Shown here: positions 44,321 through 53,749 of the stretch, one piece after another | Layout of the letters: each line of letters opens with the position of its first letter | Numbering within the stretch: position 1 is the first letter of the stretch | Assembly: GCF_017311415.1 (NCBI RefSeq) | Contig: NZ_JAEKIS010000001.1 | Span: forward strand, 62,001 to 126,000 | Length of the DNA stretch: 64,000 bases | Direction: 5' to 3' | Source: Salipiger abyssi | GTDB taxonomy: Bacteria; Pseudomonadota; Alphaproteobacteria; Rhodobacterales; Rhodobacteraceae | Notes under the pieces: model-generated | What the model saw: only the letters and a program-made list of their open reading frames with translations | The model's database searches: none | What the model was told of the DNA's origin: nothing | Translations under genes and position numbers: made by a program

Positions 44321-44914
44321 TCAAAGCCAGAACATGAGGCACGTTGCCGATGCGAGCGCCGCGAGGGTTCGATTTGCGCGCCTGAGGCTGGTCGGGCTCG
44401 ACAGGTGGCGCCGCAGGGCGGATCCCATGGCAGACCAAACGGCCATGCATGGGGTGCCGATCAATGCGAAGGCGAAGCAAATAATTAGCAATTGGGGAAG
44501 AACCGCCTTTTCGGGCTGCAGAAATGCCGACACGGCGGTGAGCGCGATCAGCCAAGATTTCGGATTGATGAACTGGAACAGCATCGCCTGAGAAAACGAG
44601 ATCGGGGTGGCATTAGGTGATTGCGCCAGCGCATCGGCTTTCCACAGCTTCAGGGCGAGCCAGAGCAGATAGAACGTCCCAGCCACCTTGAGTGCCAATT
44701 GGATACTGGGAAACTGTGCGAAAAGGCTGCTGAGACCGGCGGCCACGAGCAGGATCTGGGAGATCACACCGGTCGGAATGCCAACGATCTGCGGTATGGT
44801 GCTCCGAAAGCCAAACACCAGCCCCGCGTTGGCGAGAAGCATGTTGTTTGGCCCCGGGGTGATCGACATGACAAAGGCGTAGAGCGCCAGGGCTCCTATA
44901 GTGGTAAACTCCAT
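44321..44914 (-). CDS. LysE/RhtB-family exporter
   Basis: The protein has 197 residues from the ATG at 44914. MSITPGPNNMLLANAGLVFG and FQFINPKSWLIALTAVSAF are the two family signatures, with about five or six membrane helices. It probably exports an amino acid. This is the third LysE-type gene in the window. A longer open frame upstream lacks protein character. Confidence 0.9.
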   Translation of the reverse strand: MEFTTIGALALYAFVMSITPGPNNMLLANAGLVFGFRSTIPQIVGIPTGVISQILLVAAGLSSLFAQFPSIQLALKVAGTFYLLWLALKLWKADALAQSPNATPISFSQAMLFQFINPKSWLIALTAVSAFLQPEKAVLPQLLIICFAFALIGTPCMAVWSAMGSALRRHLSSPTSLRRANRTLAALASATCLMFWL

Positions 44915-45126
44915 TTGCGACCTTCCCAGTTCACACGAATACATGCTCCGCGTTCTGGACGGGCAGGGCGATTGAGAGCTTCTCAACTCGGCATGAGCAG
45001 AATCCACGCTTGTCACGTGCCGGAACGCGAGGGACGCGGTCTCATTGGGTGGCGCTACCGCGGTTCATTCGCTTAGAAGGAGCCGAAAGGTCCGAATTCG
45101 AGGTGCGGGCTGAGCTCGCGCCCGCC

Positions 45127-45299
45127 CGGAAGCGAACTAGAATGACCAGCAAGCCACCCCCGTTGAGCAGAGTAGAAGACCGATTTGAGGTTTCTCGGGA
45201 ACAGCTCTTCGAAGAGGTTTGGGAAACGCCGATCCTTCATTTGGCCGAGAAGTATGCCGTCTCAGGGTCGTACCTGGCTCGAGTGTGCACGGTGCTGCG
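45127..45299 (+). repeat. Direct repeat, right copy (173 bp; partner 16979-17151)
   Basis: This is the intact-gene copy of the repeat. It covers the region just before the start codon and the first 52 codons of the gene at 45142. About eight of 173 bases differ from the left copy. Confidence 0.9.
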
Positions 45300-46461
45300 C
45301 GTTCCCAGGCCCCCGGTTGGATACTGGCAAAAGAAGGCTGTTGGCAGGGCTCCCCGCCGACCGGAACTACCCGAGGCCCAGCCCGGAGATCAACAGGTCT
45401 GGAGCAAGGACAGGCCTCTCGCACGTCCCGCGAGAGAAGAGCGCGGTGAAGAGCGGCAGAAAGCTGGCCGGGGTGCGGCAAGGCCCGCAGTGAATGCCCT
45501 GCTGCGTGGGACGAAGAGCCAGTTTCTCAAGACCCGCAAGATTGATGCCAACGAATTCTTGCGCCCGTACAAACAACTCCTTCCTGACATCGTTACATCC
45601 GCCGCGTCTCTGGAACGAGCGCTCGACCTCGCCAATGGTCTCTATCTGGCGTTTGGAAAGAAGGGGTATCCCGTGCGGTTCGCCCCTCCGGATCAGAAGT
45701 TGCAGCGCGCAAAGATCGAAGAGCGGGAGACCGTCCGCCATGACCGGAAGTATGGTCAGTATGGGCATGGTACCATCTGGTCGCCGCTCCGACCCACAAT
45801 TGCGTACCTGGGCGCCATCCCGATCGGGCTGGTTCTGACGGAGATGACCGAGCGAGCGACTATGCGTTACCAAAATGGGAAGTACGTTCGTGAAAGCACT
45901 CTCGATCGACGACAGGGGCGGTCGATTTTGCCATCACACAGTTGGACGACAGAACAGGACCTGCCGTGCGGACGCTTTCGCTTGGTCGCCTATTCTCCGC
46001 ACCCCGGAGTAGAGTGGCAGCTTTCATGGCAGGAGACCAGTAAGCGCTCCCTTGATAGGGCGTTCGGCGAAGTGATCCGCAAGCTTGAAGGCTCGGTCGA
46101 AGAATTGAAGGCTCTCATGGACGCGGCCGATGACGAGGCTGCCCGGAAGAAAAGGGAACAGGAGCTTCAATGGGAGCGCTGGCGGAGGGAAGAGGATAAG
46201 CGCAGTGAGGCGAAGGCCCGCACCGAGAGCCTTCAACAGCTTTCGGATATCATGGCGGATTGGACCAAGGCGCTCTCCGTCGAGATGTTTTTCGTCGAGG
46301 CCGAAAAGCGTATGCAGATGGTGGACGGAGAGCGGCGCGTGCATCTGGAGTCCCGGCTGCGTTTGGCGCGTTCGATGCTGGGCGATCTCGATCCGCTATC
46401 ATTCATCGAGCAGTGGGTTTCGCCAGAGGAGCGCTACCAGCGAAAGTTCATGGATGAATAG
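45142..46461 (+). CDS. Unknown protein with N-terminal HTH-like region and C-terminal coiled coil
   Basis: The protein has 439 residues from the ATG at 45142. Residues 14-63 read RFEVSREQLFEEVWETPILH, then LAEKYAVSGSYLARVCTVLR, then VPRPPVGYWQKKAVG. This helix-turn-helix-like block ending in P-P-x-G-Y-W recurs in accessory-region proteins. The middle is basic; residues of about 340-410 form a charged coiled coil (DEAARKKREQELQWERWRRE). The end is SFIEQWVSPEERYQRKFMDE. I do not know its function. A truncated copy lies beside the first integrase, which suggests association with mobile DNA. Confidence 0.75.
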   Translation: MTSKPPPLSRVEDRFEVSREQLFEEVWETPILHLAEKYAVSGSYLARVCTVLRVPRPPVGYWQKKAVGRAPRRPELPEAQPGDQQVWSKDRPLARPAREERGEERQKAGRGAARPAVNALLRGTKSQFLKTRKIDANEFLRPYKQLLPDIVTSAASLERALDLANGLYLAFGKKGYPVRFAPPDQKLQRAKIEERETVRHDRKYGQYGHGTIWSPLRPTIAYLGAIPIGLVLTEMTERATMRYQNGKYVRESTLDRRQGRSILPSHSWTTEQDLPCGRFRLVAYSPHPGVEWQLSWQETSKRSLDRAFGEVIRKLEGSVEELKALMDAADDEAARKKREQELQWERWRREEDKRSEAKARTESLQQLSDIMADWTKALSVEMFFVEAEKRMQMVDGERRVHLESRLRLARSMLGDLDPLSFIEQWVSPEERYQRKFMDE

Positions 46462-46688
46462 GGCATCAATCGTGGGGGGGCATACCGACGATTTGCATCC
46501 ATCGCGCGGCTCTTCGAAATGGAAGCGCACCGCGCCTGGCGCCAAGCTCAGTCCTCTGCAGAAAGCTTGATGTTTCCGTCCCGACCGACCTCAGCAAAGG
46601 TGCGTTGCGTCCCGCAGGAAGCGGGCAAGATTAGAAAATCTCATTCTCTCGGCAAGAGACGTCAGTTGTGCGAACAAGGCCGTAGTGC

Positions 46689-47870
46689 ATGTCTGATGCT
46701 ATGCAAACAGGCCGTGTCCGTTCCGAACATCTATCCGCCGCTCTGATCCGCCTTCTGGCAGTTGGTGCCGGCGCGGCCGTCGCCAACAGCTATTATAATC
46801 AGGCTTTCCTCGGCCATCTGACAGCCGATTTCGGGCTGACGGCTGGCACCGCCGCCATCGTGCCCGTGCTGACGCAGGCGGGCAACGCGCTTGGGGTGCT
46901 CTTCCTCGCACCACTCGGGGACCGCCTCGAGCGTAAGTCGCTTATCCTCGTGACCATCGCCGCCCTCGTGGCGGCGCTGATCGGTGCGGCTGTCTCGCCC
47001 GGCTTCGTGTGGCTCGCTGTTGCTAGTTTCGCGGTCGGCCTGTTCGCCACGGTCGCCCAGCAGATCGTGCCGCTCGCCGTGCATCTGGCTCCGCCCGACA
47101 AGCAAGGTCGTGTACTCGGCACGGTAACAGGTGGCATCCTGATCGGTATTCTGCTTGCCCGCACGGTCAGCGGCATAGTCTCGGACCTTTGGGGATGGCC
47201 TTACGTGTTCTGGCTGGCCGCGGTCGTGATGAGCATTGTTGGCGCGGCGCTGGCGCGTTGGCTTCCGCGTGCGATGCCGACGACCGAATTGAGCTATCTG
47301 CATCTGCTTGGCTCTCTTTGGACGTTGGTACGCAAGTATAGCGTTCTCCGGCCCGTGGTCGCGGCGCAATTCCTGATCTTTGCGGCCTTCATCGGTTTTT
47401 GGTCGAACCTCGCGCTTCTGATGGCTGAGCCGCAGTATGAACTCGGAGGAACGGCTGTGGGTCTTCTGGCGCTAGTTGGTGTCGTCGGCGCGCTTGCCGC
47501 GCCTATCGCAGGCGGTTTCTCAGACAGGCGTGGGCCCGCCATGGTTGCGTCGATGGGCGCAGGGCTCGTGATACTGGCCTTCCTCATTTTCGGGCTCTGG
47601 CAAGGTTCCATTATTGGGTTGGTCGCCGGCATCGTGATCATGGATCTCGCTGTGCAATCCTCCCAGGTTGCCAACCAGTCGCGCGTCTATGCACTTGATC
47701 CGAACGCGCGCAGCCGGCTTAACACCATATTCATGGCAACCATGCTCGCTGGTGGCGCGGTCGGGGCCGGCATTGGTGGCGCTGCATACGCCGAGTGGGG
47801 CTGGAGCGGCACATGCGCCTTCGGCACGATCTCGGCCACCTTGGCGCTGCTGTTGTTGCGGAAGTCCTAA
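46689..47870 (+). CDS. Major facilitator superfamily transporter
   Basis: The protein has 393 residues and twelve predicted helices. The drug/sugar-exporter loop motif is LAPLGDRLERKSLILVTIAA, with GRVLGTVTGGILIGILLARTVSG in helix 5 like antiporter motif C. It is close to the YdeG/YfcJ-like or EmrD-like arabinose/drug efflux type. It is a single gene between the unknown protein and the integrase. Confidence 0.88.
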   Translation: MSDAMQTGRVRSEHLSAALIRLLAVGAGAAVANSYYNQAFLGHLTADFGLTAGTAAIVPVLTQAGNALGVLFLAPLGDRLERKSLILVTIAALVAALIGAAVSPGFVWLAVASFAVGLFATVAQQIVPLAVHLAPPDKQGRVLGTVTGGILIGILLARTVSGIVSDLWGWPYVFWLAAVVMSIVGAALARWLPRAMPTTELSYLHLLGSLWTLVRKYSVLRPVVAAQFLIFAAFIGFWSNLALLMAEPQYELGGTAVGLLALVGVVGALAAPIAGGFSDRRGPAMVASMGAGLVILAFLIFGLWQGSIIGLVAGIVIMDLAVQSSQVANQSRVYALDPNARSRLNTIFMATMLAGGAVGAGIGGAAYAEWGWSGTCAFGTISATLALLLLRKS

Positions 47871-47940
47871 CTCGAGGCGATGCATAAATGATCGCCTCGA
47901 CCAACGCGGCAGCCGGGCGTATGCCCAGAGGGCCCATGGG

Positions 47941-49278
47941 TCATGTACCCAACTCGTCGCGCGCTGTTGCCACCCCGTCGAGGAATTGGTCGAGAGAGCG
48001 TTTTCTGGCAGACCGATCAAATGCGTAGGCCGGTTGTTTGAATTGGTTGCCAGTCAGAAGCCCTGAGATGTAGCCTGCGACGGTATCGGCGGCCATGACG
48101 AGGCTGCTGTCGAGGGTATGCACATACTTGCTAGTCACCGAACCCTTCGAGTGCCCGAGGAGGGCCGCGATGGTGATTTCGCTGAAGCCAAGCTCGTGGG
48201 CTATGCTTGCGAAGCTGTGACGCAAGACATGTGCGGTGATATCCGAAAGTTCGGTGTTCTCGAACAACTGACGCCATCGTTTTGGAAAATTCCCGAAAGC
48301 GTTGTTGCCGCGCACACCTGGGAACACGAAGGGCCCTTCCTTCCTCAAGCTCTGCGTTTCCAGGAACTCGACAACCGCCAATCCTATCGGTCGTGTGGAC
48401 GCACCTTCCTTTGTCTCTGATAGCCGCAGACAGCTGTTGGGAAGATCGACATCGGACCAGCGGAGTTCGATGATCTCGCTGCGCCGGCAGCCCGTGAGGG
48501 CGATCTGGCGAACGATGCTGACCATGGTGGCGAGGTTTTCATCCCGCTCGGCCTTGTCCAGAATTTCCCCCATCAACTGATACTCGCTGTGCGTCAGACG
48601 CCGGTCGCGAACGCGATCTTTGGGCTTCTTGATGCCGTGCGCGACGTTCTTGTCGACGATGCCTGCCTCCGACGCATAGGTTAGGATACCGCCCAGTAAA
48701 CCGACCGCACGGGTTGCTGTGCCCTGGCCACCCCGCAAGATCGTCTTGCCCCTTAGCTTCTGGGTCTTTCGTGTGGCACGGGTCTTCCCGAGGATAATGT
48801 CATTCATCATCTTCGTAACATCCGCTTTGGTCAGATCGCGTACCCGCTTCTTGCCGATTAGCGGGATGATATGCCCATTGATCCGCCCAATATCGGTGGT
48901 GACCGTTGTTGGCCTCTTGGGTTGTCCTCGTTTCCCCAAGATCAGACCTGCGTGCAGGTCTTCTATGTAGCGCTCGCAGAGCTGTTGCACGGTCATGGCC
49001 TGTCGGTCGTCGTGGCGCTCTTCGGCCGGATCATCGCCCTGTGCGACGCGCCCAAGCTGGACCTTGGCCTCTCGTCTGGCTGTTTCGGCAGTCCAGATAC
49101 CGTGGAGGCCAATTGTATAGCGGCGCGACCGTCCGTCACGGCGATACTGGATCACGTAGCTGCGCTTCCCAGAAGCGAAAACACGCAGCCCGAAGCCAGA
49201 CAGATCGCTGTCCCAGACAACGTAGTCCTTCTTCTGGCTCTTAACGCTTTCAACCAACCGTTTTGTGATCTTTGGCAT
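47941..49278 (-). CDS. Tyrosine integrase with N-terminal DUF4102-like arm domain
   Basis: The protein has 445 residues from the ATG at 49278 (MPKITKRLVESVK). The N-terminal VWDSDLSGFGLRVFASGKRSYVIQYR is the DUF4102-like arm-type domain of island integrases. The catalytic domain has TGCRRSEIIELRW, HVLRHSFASIA, LGHSKGSVTSKYVH with the Arg, His-x-x-Arg, His and Tyr. It starts 183 bp from the tRNA-Arg fragment, the usual place of an integrase next to its attachment site, so it probably inserted the DNA to the left. Confidence 0.93.
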   Translation of the reverse strand: MPKITKRLVESVKSQKKDYVVWDSDLSGFGLRVFASGKRSYVIQYRRDGRSRRYTIGLHGIWTAETARREAKVQLGRVAQGDDPAEERHDDRQAMTVQQLCERYIEDLHAGLILGKRGQPKRPTTVTTDIGRINGHIIPLIGKKRVRDLTKADVTKMMNDIILGKTRATRKTQKLRGKTILRGGQGTATRAVGLLGGILTYASEAGIVDKNVAHGIKKPKDRVRDRRLTHSEYQLMGEILDKAERDENLATMVSIVRQIALTGCRRSEIIELRWSDVDLPNSCLRLSETKEGASTRPIGLAVVEFLETQSLRKEGPFVFPGVRGNNAFGNFPKRWRQLFENTELSDITAHVLRHSFASIAHELGFSEITIAALLGHSKGSVTSKYVHTLDSSLVMAADTVAGYISGLLTGNQFKQPAYAFDRSARKRSLDQFLDGVATARDELGT

Positions 49279-49460
49279 CGTCAACCTCATCATCTGAGCA
49301 ACTGAGCCGCGTAAGCACCACGTAAGCAGTCGGGGGGAAGCTACGGAGTAGTTGCGGCTATCGGTTTCGACGACGAGCGAGCTTAAACACAAGCGATTTT
49401 AAGATGTTAGCGTGCCGTGGCGTGCTGCGTCGCGCATTTCGGATAGGCCACGATTAATTG

Positions 49461-49505
49461 CTCCGAAGGCAGAGGCCATAGGTTCGAATCCTATCGGGTG
49501 CGCCA
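49461..49505 (+). tRNA. 3' fragment of tRNA-Arg(CCG), attachment site (attR)
   Basis: The 45 bases begin CTCCGAAGGCAG, i.e. anticodon loop CTCCGAA (anticodon CCG) and the 3' anticodon stem. They continue through the variable loop, the T arm GGTTCGAATCC and the acceptor end GGGTGCGCCA. No 5' half is present upstream, so it is not a functional tRNA. It is the displaced 3' end left by integration into a tRNA gene, with the intact gene expected to the left, outside the window. Confidence 0.8.
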
Positions 49506-49606
49506 TTTCTAGATACGCGCTGAAAGGTCCCTCGTTCCCTTGATCGGACGTGTCCTTTCGGGCTTCGGATGTCGTCTTGGCAACGCGCAAAATAGCCCGG
49601 GTGCGG

Positions 49607-50521
49607 TCAGGACATCCAGATCTCCTCGTACCCTTTCGCCTTGAAGTGATCGGAGAGGAATTCGATGAACAGCCGGGTCTTGGCCGGCATGTGGCGGCGG
49701 GCCGGGAAAGCCATGTTGATGGTGAGCTGCGGCAGATCCCAGTCGTCGAGCACACGCACCAGACGGCCCGCCTCCAGATCCTTTTGAACGATGTAGGAGG
49801 GCTGCGCGATGATCCCCATACCGTCGCGGGCGGCGGCCATCAGAAGCTGGCCCTCGTTGCTGGTCAGGACTGGCGTCACGTTGATCGTCGTGCGCGATTT
49901 GCCCTTGTGCATATGCAGCCGCAATGGGTCGTCCGCCAGCATGTAGACCAGCAACCGGTGGCGTTCGAGATCCTCCGGGTGGCGCGGCATGCCCATCTCG
50001 CCGATATAATCCGGCGAGGCGACGAGGCGACGGCGGGTCTTGGCCAGCTTGCGCATGGTGATCGAGCTGTCCTCCTCGACCCGCCGGGTGCGGATCGCGA
50101 GATCGACCCCGGTCTCGATAATGTCGTGATAGCGGTTGGAGGCCGTCACATCGACCTGGATACGCGGGTATTTCCGGGTGAACTTCGGGATCAGCGGCAT
50201 CAGGTGCAGCAGCGAGAACGAGGTCGACGCCGTCAGCTTCAGCGTGCCCGAGGGCGAATGCGACACGCTGCCGATCAGCGCCTCGGCGTCCTGAAGCTCG
50301 GCGAGGATCGACCTGCCGTAAGAACAGAAGAGCTCGCCCTCTTCCGTGAAAGAGATGCGCCGCGTGGTGCGGTTGACCAGCCGCACGCCCAGCCGCTCCT
50401 CCAGCGAGGCGAGATAGCGGCTGGTGGCCGAGACCGACTGGCCCAGCACCTCCGCCGCCTTGCTGATGCTGCCCTGCTCGACGATCTGTACGAGCACCTC
50501 GATCTCGGTGAACCTGTCCAT
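49607..50521 (-). CDS. LysR-family regulator of the hydroxyquinol cluster
   Basis: The protein has 304 residues from the ATG at 50521. The HTH is GSISKAAEVLGQSVSATSRYLASLEERLG, followed by the effector domain with SGTLKLTASTSFSLLHLMPLI. It is divergent to the Dabb gene; a 17-bp palindrome in the space between recurs in two other promoters of the cluster. LysR proteins usually activate divergent catabolic genes in response to a pathway intermediate. Confidence 0.9.
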   Translation of the reverse strand: MDRFTEIEVLVQIVEQGSISKAAEVLGQSVSATSRYLASLEERLGVRLVNRTTRRISFTEEGELFCSYGRSILAELQDAEALIGSVSHSPSGTLKLTASTSFSLLHLMPLIPKFTRKYPRIQVDVTASNRYHDIIETGVDLAIRTRRVEEDSSITMRKLAKTRRRLVASPDYIGEMGMPRHPEDLERHRLLVYMLADDPLRLHMHKGKSRTTINVTPVLTSNEGQLLMAAARDGMGIIAQPSYIVQKDLEAGRLVRVLDDWDLPQLTINMAFPARRHMPAKTRLFIEFLSDHFKAKGYEEIWMS

Positions 50522-50592
50522 GTCCCCCCGCCTTTCGCTATGAGCGCCGTCTTTGATCAATACGGGCGCAACCTATGGCACTTCAGTTCATT

Positions 50593-50609
50593 ATTGTGAT
50601 TTTCGCAAT
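50593..50609. promoter_or_regulatory. 17-bp palindrome, copy 1 of 3 (ATTGTG-N5-CGCAAT)
   Basis: ATTGTG, five bases, CGCAAT: same 6-5-6 geometry as the copies at 52270 and 55408. It lies between the LysR gene and the Dabb gene and contains a T-N11-A LysR-type core. One arm position is not symmetrical. Confidence 0.6.
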
Positions 50610-50730
50610 TATCTTTCCTTGCGGGGTCGATTTCTTTCGGAACCCGGAAAGGTAGGATGATCCGGCGATCTGTTGGAGGAGCAGGTGTAGAGCTTGCCGG
50701 TCATAGCGGCGGCGCACCGGAAGGAAGATC

Positions 50731-51042
50731 ATGATCAAGCATATCGTCATGTGGAACATGTCGGGGGAGACGGCGGCCGAGCGCGACGCGGCGGCGCAGA
50801 TCGTCAAGGAGAAATTCGAGGGTCTGCGCGACGCCGTGCCCGGGTTGATCGAGCTCGAGATCGGTATCGATGAGAGCCAGGTGGGCTATGCCTGTGACGT
50901 GGTGCTCTATTCCGTGTTCCGGTCGCGCGAGGCCCTGGCCGCCTATGCCAGCCACCCGCTGCACCTCAAGGTGCGCGAGGAGCTGGGGAATATGCGGATC
51001 GCCCGCTACCAGGTGGATTACGTTCCCGGCGGCGCGCTCTGA
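50731..51042 (+). CDS. Dabb (stress-responsive A/B barrel) domain protein
   Basis: The protein has 103 residues: IKHIVMWNMSGETAAERDAA, then VPGLIELEIGIDESQ and the C-terminal HPLHLKVREELGNMRIARYQVDY. Dabb proteins form small dimeric ferredoxin-like barrels; several act as decarboxylases, cyclases or isomerases on aromatic or polyketide compounds. A step in the neighbouring aromatic pathway is plausible. Confidence 0.88.
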   Translation: MIKHIVMWNMSGETAAERDAAAQIVKEKFEGLRDAVPGLIELEIGIDESQVGYACDVVLYSVFRSREALAAYASHPLHLKVREELGNMRIARYQVDYVPGGAL

Positions 51043-51082
51043 GCGCCCCCGGCAGGCGGGCGCCCGCCGGGGGCCGGTCTCG

Positions 51083-52147
51083 TCAGTGCCGGGACGGCGG
51101 GCGGCCATGGAAGGCATCCCCGAGCAGCAGCGTCAGCGCCTCGCGTTCCAGCGGACGGGGATTCCAGTAGGGATCCCTGAGGCTCAGCTCGACCACATGC
51201 TCGATCCCGTCCTCCGGCATGCCAAGCGCCTGTAGCCCCTCGGGCGCCCCGATCTCGCGCCCGATCGCGTAAAGCCGCCCGGCGGGATCGTCGGTCTTCA
51301 GCGCGGCGCGCAGCCGCTCCATCGCCTCGGGAATGGCGGGCGCCGTATAGGCCAGCGCATGGGGCAGGATGATGGCATGGGTGGCCGCATGCGGCGTGTC
51401 ATAGGCGCCGCCGATGGCGTGGCAGAGCTTGTGGTGCAGCGCCATGCCGACCGTGCCGAGGCAGGTGCCGCAGAGCCAAGCCCCGTAGAGCGCATCCGAG
51501 CGCGCCTCGCGGTCGCCGCCATCCTGCGCGATGCGCGGCAGGGCGTCGGTCAGCGCGCGCACCCCTTCGGCGGCGATCAGCGAGGTGATCGGATTGGCCT
51601 CCCTGCAATAGAGCGCCTCGACCGCGTGGGCGACGGCGTTCATCCCGCTCAGCCCCGACATCTCGGCCGGCAGGCTCATGGTCAGCTCGACATCGTAGAG
51701 CACGGTTTCCGGCAGCACCTTTTCGCTGCGCAGGGTGCGTTTCACCCCGTCGGTGGTCTCTCCCAGGATCGGCGTCATCTCGGAGCCGGCATAGGTGGTG
51801 GGGATGACGATCTGCGCCAGGTTGGTGCGCAACGCCAGCGCCTTGCCCAGCCCGATGGTCGACCCGCCGCCGAGCGATACGATGCCGTCCGCGCCCAGCG
51901 ATTTCAGCGATTTCAGCGCCTGTTCGGTGACTTCTGCCGGCGTATGCATGCGGGCGTCGCTGAAGATCCCGGCGCTGAGATCGCCGAGGCTCTTGGCGAC
52001 GGCGCCGACCTGCTCGGCCTGCTGCGGGGTCGAGAGCAGCAGCACGCGGGTCATGCCGGCGTTGCGGATCTCGTCGGCCAGTTTGTCGAGCGTGCCGAAG
52101 CCGAACAGGATGCGCCCGGGATTCGCGGTGTAGGTGAAATTGTGCAT
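51083..52147 (-). CDS. Maleylacetate reductase (iron-type alcohol dehydrogenase family)
   Basis: The protein has 354 residues from the ATG at 52147 (GGGGAGGAA upstream). Diagnostic text is FTYTANPGRILFGFGTLDKLADE at the N-terminus, VSLGGGSTIGLGKALAL (NAD site), IPTTYAGSEMTPILGETTDG and LHHKLCHAIGGAYDTPHAATHAIILPH. The enzyme reduces maleylacetate to 3-oxoadipate with NAD(P)H, the step after hydroxyquinol ring cleavage. It is divergent to the reductase/amidohydrolase genes across a 510-bp promoter region. Confidence 0.9.
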   Translation of the reverse strand: MHNFTYTANPGRILFGFGTLDKLADEIRNAGMTRVLLLSTPQQAEQVGAVAKSLGDLSAGIFSDARMHTPAEVTEQALKSLKSLGADGIVSLGGGSTIGLGKALALRTNLAQIVIPTTYAGSEMTPILGETTDGVKRTLRSEKVLPETVLYDVELTMSLPAEMSGLSGMNAVAHAVEALYCREANPITSLIAAEGVRALTDALPRIAQDGGDREARSDALYGAWLCGTCLGTVGMALHHKLCHAIGGAYDTPHAATHAIILPHALAYTAPAIPEAMERLRAALKTDDPAGRLYAIGREIGAPEGLQALGMPEDGIEHVVELSLRDPYWNPRPLEREALTLLLGDAFHGRPPSRH

Positions 52148-52657
52148 GGGTTCCTCCCCGATCTCGCGCCGGACTCCTGCGGGATATCCGGGGGCGAGCG
52201 TTGCGTTGAACAGCCGGAATCTTGGCAGTTGCGCGGGGCTCTTGGAACGCCGGGAGGGTGGGAAACATCTTTGCGGATTTGGCAAATATCCTGCGGTTCG
52301 AGGGTGTTCAGGGGGCGCGGGACTGCCGGTGTGCGGACGGGGAAGATGTGAGGATTCGCTAGAGGGTATGTTTTTAACCATATGATTTTCAACAATTATG
52401 ACTGGAATCACTCGATGACGTCACGTCTTCGCTTTGCCGCTTGCCCCGGCGTTTCCGGACTTGTGCGAAATTCGGGTGAATGGCGCGGTTGACCGGATTT
52501 GTGGCGGGCCGGGGATCTGGACAGCGCAAGGAGCGCGCTCCTAGGATCATGACCACTCGGAGGGCATCGAGCCAGCCTGGCGATGCCCGGCGGCGCCTTC
52601 TGGAAAACGCACAGCCGATGCCGGCCGGAGGGCCGCCGGGGAAGGGGAGGACGAGCT
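52148..52657. other. 510-bp divergent promoter region
   Basis: No gene is seen. The region is AT-richer than its flanks at 52340-52400 (TTTTTAACCATATGATTTTC) and contains the second 17-bp palindrome at 52270-52286. It should hold promoters for the maleylacetate reductase and for the reductase/amidohydrolase genes. Confidence 0.6.
52270..52286. promoter_or_regulatory. 17-bp palindrome, copy 2 of 3 (TTTGCG-N5-GGCAAA)
   Basis: TTTGCG, GATTT, GGCAAA: one mismatch from perfect symmetry and the same 6-5-6 spacing as copy 3. It lies between two divergent catabolic genes, about 120 bp from the maleylacetate reductase start. Confidence 0.65.
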
Positions 52658-53749
52658 ATGAACAAACCGCGGATCGCCTATGTGGGGACCGGCGCGAACG
52701 GCGCCGGGATCGCCGCCGACATGACCAATGCAGGCCATGACGTCACCATGATCGAGCAATGGCCCGATCATGTGGAGGCGATGCGCCGCAATGGCATCAT
52801 CGTCGATCTGCCGGGCGGGCGCTCGGAGACCACCGAGGTGCATGTCCGGCATCTGTGCGAAGTGGCCGAGATGCGCCAGCCCTTCGATCTCGTCTATCTC
52901 GGCATGAAGGCTTATGACACACGCTGGGCGGTCGAGCTGATCAAGCCGATGCTGGCCGAGGATGGAGTGGTGATCGGCATGCAGAACGGCATGACCCGGG
53001 GCACCATCGCCTCCATCGTCGGGCCGGAGCGCTGCCTTGGCGCGGTGATCGAGGTCACCGCGAACATGTACACTCCGGGCCGCGTCGACCGGCAGAGCCC
53101 GCGCGAGGAAAGCTGGTTCGCGCTCGAAGACAGTACTGCCGTTGGACCCGAGCGCGTGGCGCTTGCCGCCGAGGTGCTGGGCGCGGCGGGGCGGGTCGAT
53201 GTGGTGGCCGATATCCACTCGGCGAAATGGATGAAGCTCGCGGTGAACGCCGCCGAGCTGGTGACCTCGGCGCTGGTCAGGCTGCCGCTGATGCACGCGG
53301 CGAAAGACCCCGCGCTGCTGAACTTCATGCTGGCCACCGGGCGCGAGGCGGTTGCCGCAGCGGCGGCCGATGGCGCGATCCTGATGCCGATCCTCGGCAT
53401 GCCCGAGGATGTCGACACCACCGATCCCGCCGCCTTTGCCGATGCGCTTTTCGGCAAGGTGCTGTCGTCGTTCTGCCTGCCCGACACCGAAACCACCTGT
53501 TTGCAGGACTGGCGCAAGGGCCGGCGCAACGAGGTCGAGGAGCTGAACGGCTACGTCGCCGAGATCGCCCGCACCAACGGGCTGAAGGCGCCGCTCAATA
53601 TCTTCACCGTCGAGATGGCCCGCCGCATCGAGCGCGGCGAGCTGCCCTTCGACGAAACCAATCGTGACGCGATGGCGGCGGCACTGGCCGAGCATTACCC
53701 GGAGCTGGGAAATCTCGCCGGACTGCCCCCGCATCTGGCCGGCGCCTAG
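52658..53749 (+). CDS. Ketopantoate-reductase-like dehydrogenase (ApbA/PanE family)
   Basis: The protein has 363 residues from the ATG at 52658 (GGGGAGGAC upstream). The Rossmann start is IAYVGTGANGAGIAADMTNAG, then YLGMKAYDTRWAVELI and IGMQNGMTRGTIASIVG. The C-terminal half carries HSAKWMKLAVNAAELVTSAL, the PanE Lys region. It is longer than PanE (about 300) and lies in a catabolic cluster, so a 2-oxo or hydroxy-acid dehydrogenase with another substrate is likely. Confidence 0.85.
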   Translation: MNKPRIAYVGTGANGAGIAADMTNAGHDVTMIEQWPDHVEAMRRNGIIVDLPGGRSETTEVHVRHLCEVAEMRQPFDLVYLGMKAYDTRWAVELIKPMLAEDGVVIGMQNGMTRGTIASIVGPERCLGAVIEVTANMYTPGRVDRQSPREESWFALEDSTAVGPERVALAAEVLGAAGRVDVVADIHSAKWMKLAVNAAELVTSALVRLPLMHAAKDPALLNFMLATGREAVAAAAADGAILMPILGMPEDVDTTDPAAFADALFGKVLSSFCLPDTETTCLQDWRKGRRNEVEELNGYVAEIARTNGLKAPLNIFTVEMARRIERGELPFDETNRDAMAAALAEHYPELGNLAGLPPHLAGA

